NCBI GenBank assembly: GCA_963701435.1
Contig: CAVPAL010000023.1
Location: 868,001-932,000, forward strand
Source of the DNA: JAACFF01 sp963701435
Lineage (GTDB): Bacteria; Chloroflexota; Anaerolineae; Promineifilales; Promineifilaceae
Reading direction: 5' to 3'
DNA: 64,000 bases
The notes beneath the pieces are model-generated. The model was not told the DNA's origin. It saw only the letters and a program-made list of their open reading frames with translations, and searched no databases. Numbering within the stretch: position 1 is the stretch's first letter; each line of letters starts with the position of its first letter. Position numbers and translations under genes: made by a program. Shown here piece after piece: positions 8,625 through 18,522 of the stretch.

Positions 8625-9965
8625 TTACTGACTGATCTTCATCGGAATTTCGCGCGGTTCGCATTCTGGACGGTTGGCTTCATCGGGCATATCAACCAAA
8701 ATCTGATGGGGATCGACACGGTTGTTAAATTGTGAAATTTCAACATCTTCATGAATCAGGCCGGCCCACATTGGCTGAGGATTGCGGTCACCAAAGGGAC
8801 CGACGACGCGAATGCCGCCGGTGATGAGTGCGCGTTCGCCGGGCATCAGGTAATAATAACCATCAATTTCTTCTAGCTCTTCCGGATTGCCCAAAGCCCA
8901 TCGAAAGGGATAATTAGTCAGCTCATTTTCAAAGCCAATTGCGGCGCGCCAGGCGCCGGATTCGGTATGCCACCCCAGGGTGTTGTAATTCCAATCGGAG
9001 TCGTAGATAGCGCCCGGCGCCGGCCCGGTGGTGCGGATAGGGACCGTGCCATAGTTTTCGACGGTCATGGTAATCTGGATTGTGTCGCAGAGGGCAACGG
9101 CCGTCACGTCAAATGCAACCGTCTCACCCGCAGGCGGGGCAAATATATCGGCGCGAGGAACGCCACCATATTGAATTGTCAGCGCATCCTCGACTCGAAT
9201 CTTTTGACCTTCCGCATCTTGCGCCACCGCAAAAATCGGATAGGTACCATCGGGCGGCGGGGTCGCGCCATTATCAACGCCGCCCTCATAATCGTAAACG
9301 TGGCGGCCCGGCTGATTGGCAGGAATATTACGCTCTAACTCTGAAATTGGCTCCTGGGCGCCATCGGCCGTTTCCAGGTAAACTTGTAGATCGGCCACTT
9401 CTTTTGTCAGATAAAATTGAGCCTGTACCCGGTCAGAAATTCCATCCCGATTAGGGGTAAAAATGGGCTTGTCAAGCGAAAAATCGCGCATTTCCGGCAA
9501 ATCTGTATCCGCATCCGCAATGGTCAACATTCCCTGGGCTGATTCAGTAACACCGTTTTCATCGGTGGCGGCAATCGTCCAGGTATAGACGCCATTTTGT
9601 AAAAGCCGCGCCAGGATTTCACCCTCAATTGTTTCTTGCGGGTAACGATATCCATCCACAACGCCGCTAAATAAGACTCTGTAGTCACCCGCGCCGCGTG
9701 GTTTCTCCTGGCGAAAGTAAAAACGCTCGCCGGCCTCGTTCTCAAAATAAATTGAAACATTGGCGTTACGCGACAATTCATAGGCTAATGCAATCGCGTC
9801 GGTTTCACCGTCTGCATTAGGCGTGAGTACCGTGTCCGGCACGCTTACAGCGCGCAATAAACTGTTGTCCCCATTAACGACACGCCAAATTATCGCTACG
9901 GCAATAACAACAAAAATTAGCGCAATAATCGCTGCTGCCAGGGGTGATACGCTTCGTTCTTTCAT
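8625..9965 (-). CDS. Membrane-anchored protein with FlgD-like/Ig-like repeats
   Basis: A 446-residue protein of unknown function. One N-terminal membrane segment (about 10-30) is followed by an extracytoplasmic part. Two stretches of the form TPNADGETDAIALAYELS and TPNRDGISDRVQAQFYL mark FlgD-like Ig domains, often found in exported proteins. A further beta-rich domain (about 270-446) contains DIFAPPAGETV and ends in a Pro/Glu-rich tail. It stands alone, convergent with the toxin gene and downstream of the GH3 gene. A link to surface polysaccharide use is only suggested by position. Confidence 0.7.
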   Translation of the reverse strand: MKERSVSPLAAAIIALIFVVIAVAIIWRVVNGDNSLLRAVSVPDTVLTPNADGETDAIALAYELSRNANVSIYFENEAGERFYFRQEKPRGAGDYRVLFSGVVDGYRYPQETIEGEILARLLQNGVYTWTIAATDENGVTESAQGMLTIADADTDLPEMRDFSLDKPIFTPNRDGISDRVQAQFYLTKEVADLQVYLETADGAQEPISELERNIPANQPGRHVYDYEGGVDNGATPPPDGTYPIFAVAQDAEGQKIRVEDALTIQYGGVPRADIFAPPAGETVAFDVTAVALCDTIQITMTVENYGTVPIRTTGPAPGAIYDSDWNYNTLGWHTESGAWRAAIGFENELTNYPFRWALGNPEELEEIDGYYYLMPGERALITGGIRVVGPFGDRNPQPMWAGLIHEDVEISQFNNRVDPHQILVDMPDEANRPECEPREIPMKISQ

Positions 9966-10056
9966 GGGCGCAAGTGTACCAGAGCCAGGTGGCAGTGACG
10001 ATATGTGTTTTACCGACGCTTAATCTATAACTTCGCATTGAGCCGGTTTCTGCGGT

Positions 10057-12535
10057 TCATGCTGCGCGACCGTTAACGGCCGTTTCCCCCACCCAAACAA
10101 AGTGACCACGCAAACGAATATCCCGCGAGGAAGCGCCTACAAGCAGTTCAAATTCACCCGGTTCTGTGACCCAGGCCGAAACGTCGGGATCGTAGTAGGC
10201 CAGGGATTGTCGATCTAACTGTAAGGTGACCGTTTTTGTTTCCCCGGGCTCAAGGTGGACTTTGGCGAATGCTTTTAGCTCCTGCAACGGCCGTTCCAAC
10301 CGCGCCGCCACATCATGCAGATAAACCTGCACCACCTCTTGCCCGGCATATGCCCCACTGTTGGTCAAATCAACCTGTAGCTGCTCACCACGGGTGTTGA
10401 CATCAAGCTGTAAATTGTCATAGGCAAACGTCGTATAGGAAAGGCCATGACCAAAGGGGAACAGCGGCGCAATGGCCTTCTTGTCGTAATAGCGGTAGCC
10501 GACGAAGATGCCTTCGCCATAATACACCTTGCCGTTTTCGCCTGGATAATTGATGTAAGCCGGATTATCTTGTAGCCGTTTAGGGATGGTTACGGGCAAT
10601 CGACCGGATGGGTTGACAGCGCCAAAGAGGACGTCAGCGATTGCATTGCCGCCTTCCTGACCGGGATACCACATTTGCAACACAGCCGGCGTTTGCGCCA
10701 ACCACGGCATCGACACCGGTGAGCCAACGTTGAGCACAACAATCGTGTTGGGATTAGCTGCCGTCACGCGGGTGATGAGTTCATTTTGCCGGCCCACCAG
10801 CTCCATGTCAGGGCGGTCGAAGCCTTCGCTTTCCCATTCTTTGGTTAATCCAGCAAAGATAATGGCCACATCGGCCTGGGCAGCCAGGTCAACGGCCGTT
10901 GCCACAGGATCATCAGGCAACATCAGCGAGCAGCCCAGGCGTACAGTACGCCAACGAGCAGGTGGGTTGCTGCTGTACTCAACCACTAAATCATAGGGCT
11001 GTTCAGCGGTAAGTGAAAGGGTAACGGACGTTGTCTGCCCTTCCTGCTCACCCTCCATCACCACAACCGTTTCCTCTTTCCAGTTTTCCAGACGCACTTC
11101 ACCATCCAGAATTAAACGACTCTTGCCGACACTCATCAGGTGCAAGGTATATTCATCCGTTGTAGGGACTGTCAAACGACCTGTCAAACGCAGCGAAAAA
11201 TGAGCCGGATCGATGTGCGGCGCCGTTTCGCCAAACCAGGATAGCTGCGTTTTTGAGATAACGGCCGTATAAACCGGATCACCCAGCAAATCAAGATTAT
11301 CAAAATAACTTAAAGTCAACCCGCGCTGATTTTGCGGCCCTGTCGTCAACCAATCTACATTTAACAAAGGCGGGTGTTTATCTATCGCACAGCCAATTTC
11401 GTAATCCACCCGTACATCGTGACCGACTTGCGCTTTGACGCCGTCCAGTGGCGCGACGGCATAATGGGGATTCACACCGGAACTACCGCCACCCATAATC
11501 TGCGTCCAACGTGCGTTTTCACCAATAACAGCAATGCGTTGTGGTTTATTGGGATCCAACGGCAACAAGTCGCCCGCGTTCTTCAGCAAAACGACAGCTT
11601 CTCCGGCCACTGCACGCGCCAATTGACGATCTTCAGCCCGGTTTTGGCTTTGTTCCGCTTGCAGTTGCGGTCGGTCAAACGCGCCTACACGTTTGATAGT
11701 ACGCAGCAGGCGACGTACCTTATCATCGATCAGCGCTTCACTAAGCTCACCATTAACCACCGCATCGAACACTTGTTGTCCCATCCAGCGCGCCGGGCCT
11801 GGCATTTCCAGATCAAGACCACCGGCAGCGACATGATCACTGTAGGTACCGTACCAATCAGAGATGATCAGGCCGTCAAAACCCCACTTCCCTTTCAAAA
11901 TATTTAAGAGTATGTCTTTGTTTTCACTGGCATGTGTACCGTTGATACGATTATAGGCGGACATGATCGTCCAAGGTTGTGCCTTTTCCAGGGCGATGCG
12001 GAAAGGTTCGAGGTAAATTTCGTGCAGCGGCCGTTCCGCAATTTCTGCACTGATCGAAAAACGCTCAAACTCCTGGTCATTAGCACACAAAATGTTTAAT
12101 ACACGCCCCTACGCCCAATCTTTGCAAACCTTTAATATAAGCAGCAGCCATCTGCCCACTTAGATAAGGGTCTTCTGCAAAACATTCGAAATTGCGTCCG
12201 GCGATGGGTGTGCGCTGAATATTGACCGTGGGTGCGAGCAGAATATGTGCCCCCTTATTTTTTGCCTCTACAGCCAGCGCCGCGCCAACCTGTTGGATCA
12301 AAGCCGGGTTCCAGGTCGCACCCAGGGCAATGCCCACCGGGAAACAGACCGATGTCGGCCCTAGATTATCATCGGTGCCGCGCACGCCATTTGGCCCATC
12401 CGACACCTTGATTGCTGGAATGCCCAACCGTTCTACCGGAACAGTATGCCACATATCCTGCCCAGCCAAAATTGATGCTTTTTCGGCCAGCGTCATTTGT
12501 GAAATTAATTTTTCAATTCTCTCTTCCATTATCAT
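10057..12535 (-). pseudogene. GH3 beta-glucosidase with PA14 domain, one frameshift
   Basis: Exo-acting GH3 enzyme expected to release glucose from beta-gluco-oligosaccharides. The first 150 residues (12535 to about 12086) end in IKHFVC and stop. The rest continues in another frame as ANDQEFERFS. The canonical GH3 motif KHFVANDQE is restored by removing one base near 12084-12088. The catalytic nucleophile is the Asp of IISDWYG. A PA14 domain interrupts the second half (around LTLSYFDNLDLL to RLENWKEE), and a fibronectin-like C-terminal domain is present. Total length is about 826 codons, normal for GH3 with PA14. No signal peptide is visible, so it is probably cytoplasmic. Sequencing error or a real lesion are both possible. 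Confidence 0.88.
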
Positions 12536-12673
12536 TTCTTAATCCTAACTATCACGAGAACTTATTGCACTTGCCAATCGGGACTTGAAAAATGTTGGGT
12601 TGTTGCGTTATTTAGACAGCTGCTCCCTGGCCTGGTACAGTCTGGGGCAAGTCCTTAAAGAATTATTATAAGG

Positions 12674-13650
12674 TTAGCCCGCATCGCGAGAATCTTCTCC
12701 AAAAACAGGTTGCATGACCAATTTCGGCGTGCGATCGACAAAAAACAATCCCCAATGTTTTTCAGGTTCCAGCGGATCAGCTGAACCTTTCCAGGGTTCA
12801 TCAAATGCTTCAAAAACAAAGGTCAGGATTTTTTCTGCCTTTGTCCATTCCATTAGTTGCTGGTAATAACGGGCTTGTAACGCTTCAGATGCGTTCCAGG
12901 GTTCAATGCCCCGTCCGTTGGAAGCTGTTGTCCAACCCGCTTCAGTAATCACCACCGGTTTATCCGGATAGTGATTAACGACAGAGTTGTAGTTTTGTTT
13001 GGTGTATTCGAGTGCATCTTCTATCGTGCGATATTCCCACACGGGATAAGTGTGTACCGAAATGAAATCCAACTCAGCGGCCAAAGGCTCCAGTTTAGAT
13101 GTCCACGGCACATAGTTTTCACAAAATGTAACCGGCTGTGGCACAGCATTTTTGATGCGGCGCGCATAGGCAACCAGGCTTTCAACAGGCACCATATGAT
13201 CTGTCCATTCCACACTTGCTTCATTGCCCACTGACACCGAAAAAACAATATCAGGATAAAGATTGGCTAACGTGATCAATCGATCAACATGATTGCTGTT
13301 CGTTTGGCGATTTGCGGCGAGTGTTTCATCACTGAACTCTGCTCCCCAAGGGCAGTTTGGATTGCTCATTTCAGCTGCCATATCCACGCCCAACATCACC
13401 TTGAAATCCAATCCTTCATCGCGGATCACTTTTAAGGTTGTTTCGGCATGTTTGACTGCAATCATACAACCTGATGAATGACCAGTTTTTCGCCAGAATG
13501 AAAAGGTCTTCTTTTATTTCTTCATAACTTGGAAAAATACCCTGCCGTGGGATCTTGGCCATCGCGGTATCCAGAATAACAAATAGCATTGCCATGGCTT
13601 TGGTTTATGAGCTGTTCAATGATCGTTTGTTTATTTAATTCATTAGACAT
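12674..13650 (-). pseudogene. GH17 beta-1,3-glucanase-like protein, copy A, frameshifted
   Basis: Putative GH17 enzyme acting on beta-1,3-glucan. The uninterrupted part (13465-12674) carries VGNEASVEW with the expected acid/base Glu and VVITEAGWT with the expected nucleophile Glu. The N-terminus can be recovered to an ATG at 13650: ICYSGYRDGQDP, then SYEEIKEDLFIL, then the main frame. This needs one base removed near 13546-13549 and another near 13451-13456. The start overlaps the stop of copy B by 8 nt, so the two were translationally coupled. No signal peptide is seen. About 325 residues when repaired. Confidence 0.75.
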
Positions 13651-14533
13651 ATTTTAATTTCCCGTCCTTATCCCAAAGTCCCCAATAGGCGCCCACATCG
13701 CCTTCATCCGCTATTTTCCAGGTTTCATCAAAAGCAGAGAAATAGAATATGTCGATCCCTTCTTCTTCTGCCCATTGGTAAGCGTTGATAAAATAGCGAA
13801 TGGCGTTTTCAAAAGAAGGCACTGCGCCGCGTCTCGGCCGTTCCGAGATTAGGCCAGCCGGTTTCGCTGATAATCACTTTTTTGCCCTTTGCCAGCATTG
13901 ACGGCTCGCCGGTACATATCCTTCATGTAAACTAATGCGTGTTCGGCGGGATACCCTTCCCAAAACGGATAACAGTTGGCAAAAATCACATCACAAGCGT
14001 CACTGACTTGTGGATGATTCTCAAATTTGAAATAGGCGTCCACATACCCCACAGCAACGCCTGGCGCACCTTTTTTCGCCCGATTGATAGTGTCAATCAG
14101 TTCGTCCTCGGACATTTCACCACGCAATAACACTTCATTACCCACCGCCAACAGGTCAGCATGGCCGGCTTTGGCAACTTCGATGGCATTGTTAAGCTCT
14201 ATTTCGTTGTTTTCGTGATTGCCGTCTAACCATACGCCCACCATGGTTTTTAGCCCGTACTCGGCTGCGATTCGGGGGATCAACTCATTGCCTTCAGAAC
14301 AGGAAAAAGTGCGCACCCAGTTCACATACGGCTGAATCACAGCAAGACGCTCGCGGATCTGAGCCTCACTGATTTGCGTACCAGGACCTTGTCCTTCAAC
14401 ATAAGGGCTAAAGCAAATGCCATGGATTTTCTGCTGCTAATAGTTTGCCTACAAGGGCTTTTAATTCATCGATGGAATAATTGGCAATGTCAATTCCCGC
14501 CAACGATCTGTTTTTATAATATTTGCTCGACAC
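13643..14533 (-). pseudogene. GH17 beta-1,3-glucanase-like protein, copy B, frameshifted
   Basis: Second GH17-like gene, about 295 residues when repaired. It starts at GTG 14533 behind a GGAG. Motifs in order: ICFSPYVEGQGPG (N-terminal barrel strand), LLAVGNEVLLRG with the acid/base Glu, and VIISETGWPNLG with the nucleophile Glu. It ends in YWGLWDKDGKLKYV. Three single-base insertions break it, near 14425, 13872 and 13828. It begins 43 nt after the phosphorylase-like gene and overlaps copy A. The two copies differ throughout, so this is an old duplication and not a recent one. Confidence 0.75.
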
Positions 14534-14576
14534 GATTATTTCCACTCCGAATAAATTTCAACGGCCATCTTTGATA

Positions 14577-17500
14577 TTAAATGGATACGGTGACGTACAC
14601 CTGTTTTATTTGCCCATCACGATTCAAAATGTGTTGGGTCGTTGCTACATCAAGGCAATTGCCCGGAAACGTGACAGAACGGCCGTTTTCATAAACAACT
14701 TCAATCTGCGCCTCGCCGCCACGTTGATAGATGACAGGCACCTGGCAAATCGTAAATGCCAAAGAATCTGGCGACAGGGACAAGGTTTTGGCATCACCCA
14801 CAATATTGACATAATTGAAGTTGCTTTCTGCCTGCAAAAACTCATCTGTGCGCAGCAGGGTTGGCGCAAAGCAAAGCACACCCTGCTGCAGCGTTACACC
14901 CAATTCACCCCACCGGGTCAAGATTTCTTCTTTCACCAGACCGGTCATCCCCGGCTGGCGCGCACCGCTGCCCATCGGCGTATGCGAATAGGGATCGGTG
15001 GGAAATGCGCCGTACACGTCTGGCGATTTGTTGAAGCCTATCCCAGCCCGAATGTCGTAATAAGCAGCGGCCAAGTGCGTCGGTAACGGCCGTATCCACT
15101 CCCTCATCCACCGCCTGCTGATAACATTCCTGCGCCGCCAGCAGCAGCTTGGAAACCATGTGCCAATAAATGCTGCCCAATCCTTCATAGGCAAAAAAGG
15201 TGCCGGAACGGCCGGTAAAGGCGCGATGGTTGAAGGTCGTTTCAAACAGATCCAGCATAAAGTCACGTTCAGCTGCAACCAGATTCTGCATAAGCAGGTT
15301 CTTGCGCCAGCTTATCCAGTACTTCAGCTACATCATTGGCGTTGCGGAAACGGCCGTTGAAATGAAACACCCCGCCTCATCACGAATCAGCAAGCGGACA
15401 TCACCTGCCGCCATCAACGCCTCCACCAAGCGCGAATCCGCCACCTGTTCGGCAGACACATTGTTCTTTTGCCGAAAACCGGGCAGTTTGCGATTGGGAT
15501 ACAGCATGTACGAATGTTGGTCAGCGCGATACAGATCGCTGTGACGCAAACTGTGCAGCAAAGTCAAGCGCCTCATCCGGCGTCAACATACCCGATGACA
15601 ACAGCGCCACCTGTCCTTCCAACATGAGATAGAGATTTTCTACCGCAGCGCCCTGCTCATCCAGCCGCAAAATATTGTAGGTATGCGCCAGCCCATCCGG
15701 TCGCCGGTTGGTGCGCAGCGTTTGCTCGATATAGGTTTGCGCCAGCGTCAGGAAATCGTGCAATGTCGATGCGTCAATGTTCGCCTGCGTGTCGGGAATG
15801 CCATCCTGGTAGATGGTGGTGCGGTAGGCGGTAACGGCCGTTCCCAACGCATCCATCATCGCCCGCCGCACCTTGTCGGTAAAGCCGATTCTGCAGATGG
15901 GCTTGGTAAGTGGCGAAGATGGTCTGCACCTCGGCAAACAGGGTGGCAACGGCCGTATTCACCACAAACGTTTCTCCTCAGCATCTGCCAACTGCGTCAT
16001 GCCAAAACGCAATAAAGCGGCGCAAATAAGCCACCGTCACCACCGACAGACCCTTTGCCCACCAGCGCATTGTTGGCGTCGTTCCATTCCGGGCGCTGCG
16101 TGTTCATCCAGATGCCGCCCTCCGGCACCAGATTGGTCAGCTTGGCCAGCAGCAGCACCAGCAGCTTTTCCACCATCGTGACGTGAATCACATTTCCATT
16201 GGCGTCGCGCAGTAAACGGCCGTCTGTGCCCATTTGGGAAACGGCCGTTTCTGTCGCTTCCTCACTCTCCCAATCAAAATCAATCGTGTTGTACCAATCT
16301 GCCAGCATCTCCTGGTATGGTCGCAGCCGATAAGGCACATTGGCATAGGCAAAAATCGGCCGATTCCAAAGCTGTGCCAGCGTGCCAGGATGCACCTGTT
16401 CGGCAATCTCCAGCAGCTTTTGCAGGTAAATAATTTGATGGTCACTCCAGTAGCCAATATTGGACCACGGATTGTCCGGTTCCGGCACTTCCCATTCAAT
16501 GCCATCACGCGTCACGCGGTATGGATTGTAGCCATCGGCCGTCGTGGCATTCAGGAATTTGGCAATCACCCCTTCAGTATAAGCGGGAAATGAAAGCAGC
16601 CAGCGGCTCCCAATTCTGAAAAATATCGCGCCAGTTGCCCTGATAATCCAGATTGGGGGAGCCATCCGCTTTTTTAAGATTGATGGAAAAGTGATTCCAG
16701 GGACGGCTGGGATCACCATGCCGGCGGCTAAAGGTAAGCGGCAGATATTCGTAGCACAGGCGAATCAGATCAGCATCACCAGACTCAGCCGCCCGCGCAT
16801 ACAGTTCACGGATATTCATTTTCACAGGCAGGTTGGCAAACCATTCCGCATGTGTCATGCAAGACAGCGCGATTACGACACCTGCACAAAATCCAGCAAA
16901 TCGCGCCGTTCCACCTGATATCCATCGGCAAAGATGCCGCCGCGCATAATGTTGAAAAGTACATTGGCAAAATGATGCGCCGTCGTCGTTTTTCTGCGCC
17001 GACAGCTGCAAACCATCGGCCGCGGCCACGATAACTGATCAAATTCGTGCGTCCCTTGGTCAATATCTGCTTCAATTTGCTGTTCGATAGCGAGCTGTTC
17101 CTGGTGTAAGGAAATGGACTAGATTGTGTTACAGCGGCGCTGTCCTGATTCACATCGGCAACAATATGCCATTGTTTTTGCTGTCCTGACGCCAGCGCAA
17201 AGGTAGACGAGACAAGATAGGCTCCAGCTTTGCCACAGATGTCTTGTTCAGGGGTGAGGGAACGGCCGTATCGAAACCCATCCATCTGCTCTGTGCAAAG
17301 CAAATACACAGGATTGTCCAGCCCAACCTGCCAGGCAACCGTTGCTTTCAGCGATTCACTCGGTTCAGCCCGATCAGTGAGCGTCGCACTGAGTGCAAAG
17401 ATGCCCAGTCCGGTTTCCGGTTCCAACTCATTTCGTTTATAGGCATGCAGCAGGCTGCTCATTGTCGTTTGCAGCACTGTCGTTGCCCCATAAGGCAGCA

Positions 17501-18056
17501 GATTTTGCAAGCCATCAAGCAGATCAATCTGGCAAGTTTTGTCACCATCATTTTGCAGCCAACTGCTCTTGATGAAGCCAAAACGGTCGCTGGTGCGCCA
17601 CGCCGTGCGCAGGGTTAGCTGCAAATCATGGTTTATTTCTTCAAAAACGAGCTTGTTGCCGATAATATTTTTGTAAAGATGGCGTTCCAGCGATAAATGC
17701 CGGCATAGCGGTTTGAAAATGGTTCCCAGAGGTGGGAACGGCCGTTTCGCATCACGCGCACAATCGTTTTGCTGCCGGTCAGATCACTGTGCGCCGTAAT
17801 CTTGTCTTCCGTTTCATAGGGGAACAAGCGCTGAGTCAGCATTGATGCGCCCGGCCGTCAACCCACCCGTGCTGGCAATAAACAGCCAATGGTCAGCGCT
17901 GCTCACCAGGCTCATGAAAAAGGGCGGCATCTGATCATAATGAGCGATGCGATAATACGTTTCCCCCAAAAGCTGCACAAAACCGCCAGTAGTTGATTGT
18001 GTTTCCTTATAAATTGGTGTGTGACCAATTAAGATATCACTTTTTTCCCTGCTCAT
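14577..18056 (-). pseudogene. Large GH94/GH149/GH161-like glycoside phosphorylase, multiply frameshifted
   Basis: About 1,160 codons spread over all three minus frames. The start is ATG 18056 behind GAGGAG. Readable blocks in order: GGFVQLLGETYYRI, LEPFSNRYAGIYRWNA, LTLRTAWRTSDRFGF, NLDYQGNWRDIFQNWE, GYWSDHQIIYLQKLLE, EGGIWMNTQRPEWNDANN and, at the end, DIRAGIGFNKSPDVYGAFP. Size and the mixed GH94-like motifs suggest an oligoglucan phosphorylase, cutting glucans with phosphate to give glucose-1-phosphate. GH149/GH161 (beta-1,3) or the 1,2-beta-oligoglucan type of GH94 are the candidates. The family assignment is from memory of motifs and neighbours, not proven. At least six frame changes occur, the first near 17829 and 17640. 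Confidence 0.55.
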
Positions 18057-18090
18057 CAGGCTAAGCTCCTCTTCATAAAAATAACCTGAA

Positions 18091-18137
18091 AGTATGCAGG
18101 CTTTGGCTGGAAGCGTTCCGGCCAAAGCCTACATACT
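18091..18137 (-). promoter_or_regulatory. Long hairpin in the leader of the phosphorylase-like gene
   Basis: Arms 18121-18137 and 18091-18107 pair over 17 bp. The only non-Watson-Crick pair is a G-U wobble when read as minus-strand RNA, and the loop can form a further GGAA/UUCC stem. It ends 34 nt before the start codon at 18056 and is followed by a weak U-rich stretch. It may be an attenuator, a terminator of upstream transcription, or an mRNA-stabilising structure. Confidence 0.6.
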
Positions 18138-18182
18138 ATCTTTACCTTATAAAAGTTTGATGACCAAAGTCATCACTGCCTG

Positions 18183-18262
18183 TTAGGGCACGTATTCATA
18201 AGCGCCCACATCACAGGCCGCGTCACGAGCCACGCCGCGCTGATCGGTTGCCGAGCTACCGG
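18183..18262 (-). pseudogene. C-terminal scrap of a secreted repeat protein
   Basis: In one minus frame the residues TDQRGVARDAACDVGAYEY precede a stop at 18183. This ending is characteristic of large secreted parallel-beta-helix ('choice-of-anchor' or CSLREA-type) proteins. Nothing of the rest of such a protein is present, so this is a fragment. Confidence 0.55.
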
Positions 18263-18284
18263 CGAGCCGAACCGATCAGCGCGG
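18235..18284. repeat. Perfect 15-bp inverted repeat
   Basis: CCGCGCTGATCGGTT (18235-18249) and its exact reverse complement (18270-18284) flank a 20-nt spacer. The block is GC-rich and sits exactly where the secreted-protein scrap joins the LacI-like fragment. It could be a terminator, a transposon end, or a recombination junction. Confidence 0.7.
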
Positions 18285-18340
18285 CGGTGAAGGACTGGCC
18301 GGCGGTCCCGTTCGGGTTGCTCGAGCCGCCGCTGATGACG

Positions 18341-18420
18341 TTAGGTTTGCCATTGACGACCCGCGACACCGTGGAGCGGGTCACGCCAGCGAGCCGGCCG
18401 ATCTCATTCAGGTTCAGTCA
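18341..18420 (-). pseudogene. LacI-family helix-turn-helix fragment
   Basis: In one minus frame the residues LNEIGRLAGVTRSTVSRVVN, then GKP, give an unmistakable LacI-family DNA-binding helix-turn-helix. No start codon in frame and no ligand-binding domain follow; the frame runs into GC-rich sequence and stops at about 18259. It is a relic of a regulator, higher in GC than its surroundings. Confidence 0.65.
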
Positions 18421-18433
18421 CTTCAATCCATCT

Positions 18434-18456
18434 CTCCCAGTTTGGGAGCGTTCCCA
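18434..18456. promoter_or_regulatory. CelR/CebR-like operator sites
   Basis: CTCCCA-GTT-TGGGAG (18434-18448) overlaps TGGGAGCGTTCCCA (18443-18456). The latter differs by one base from TGGGAGCGCTCCCA, the known operator of the LacI-family regulators CelR/CebR controlling cello-oligosaccharide genes in actinobacteria. It lies just upstream of the LacI helix-turn-helix fragment, as an autoregulatory operator would. Confidence 0.5.
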
Positions 18457-18522
18457 GCGCTTTCCCAGGCTTTCAGGCTCGGGTAAAGTCGTGTCGGGAA
18501 AAACTCGGACAGCAAGAGCAGC

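Noticed and set aside
18091..18137. Riboswitch upstream of the phosphorylase-like gene
   Set aside because: Only a single long hairpin is visible; no known riboswitch core could be matched.
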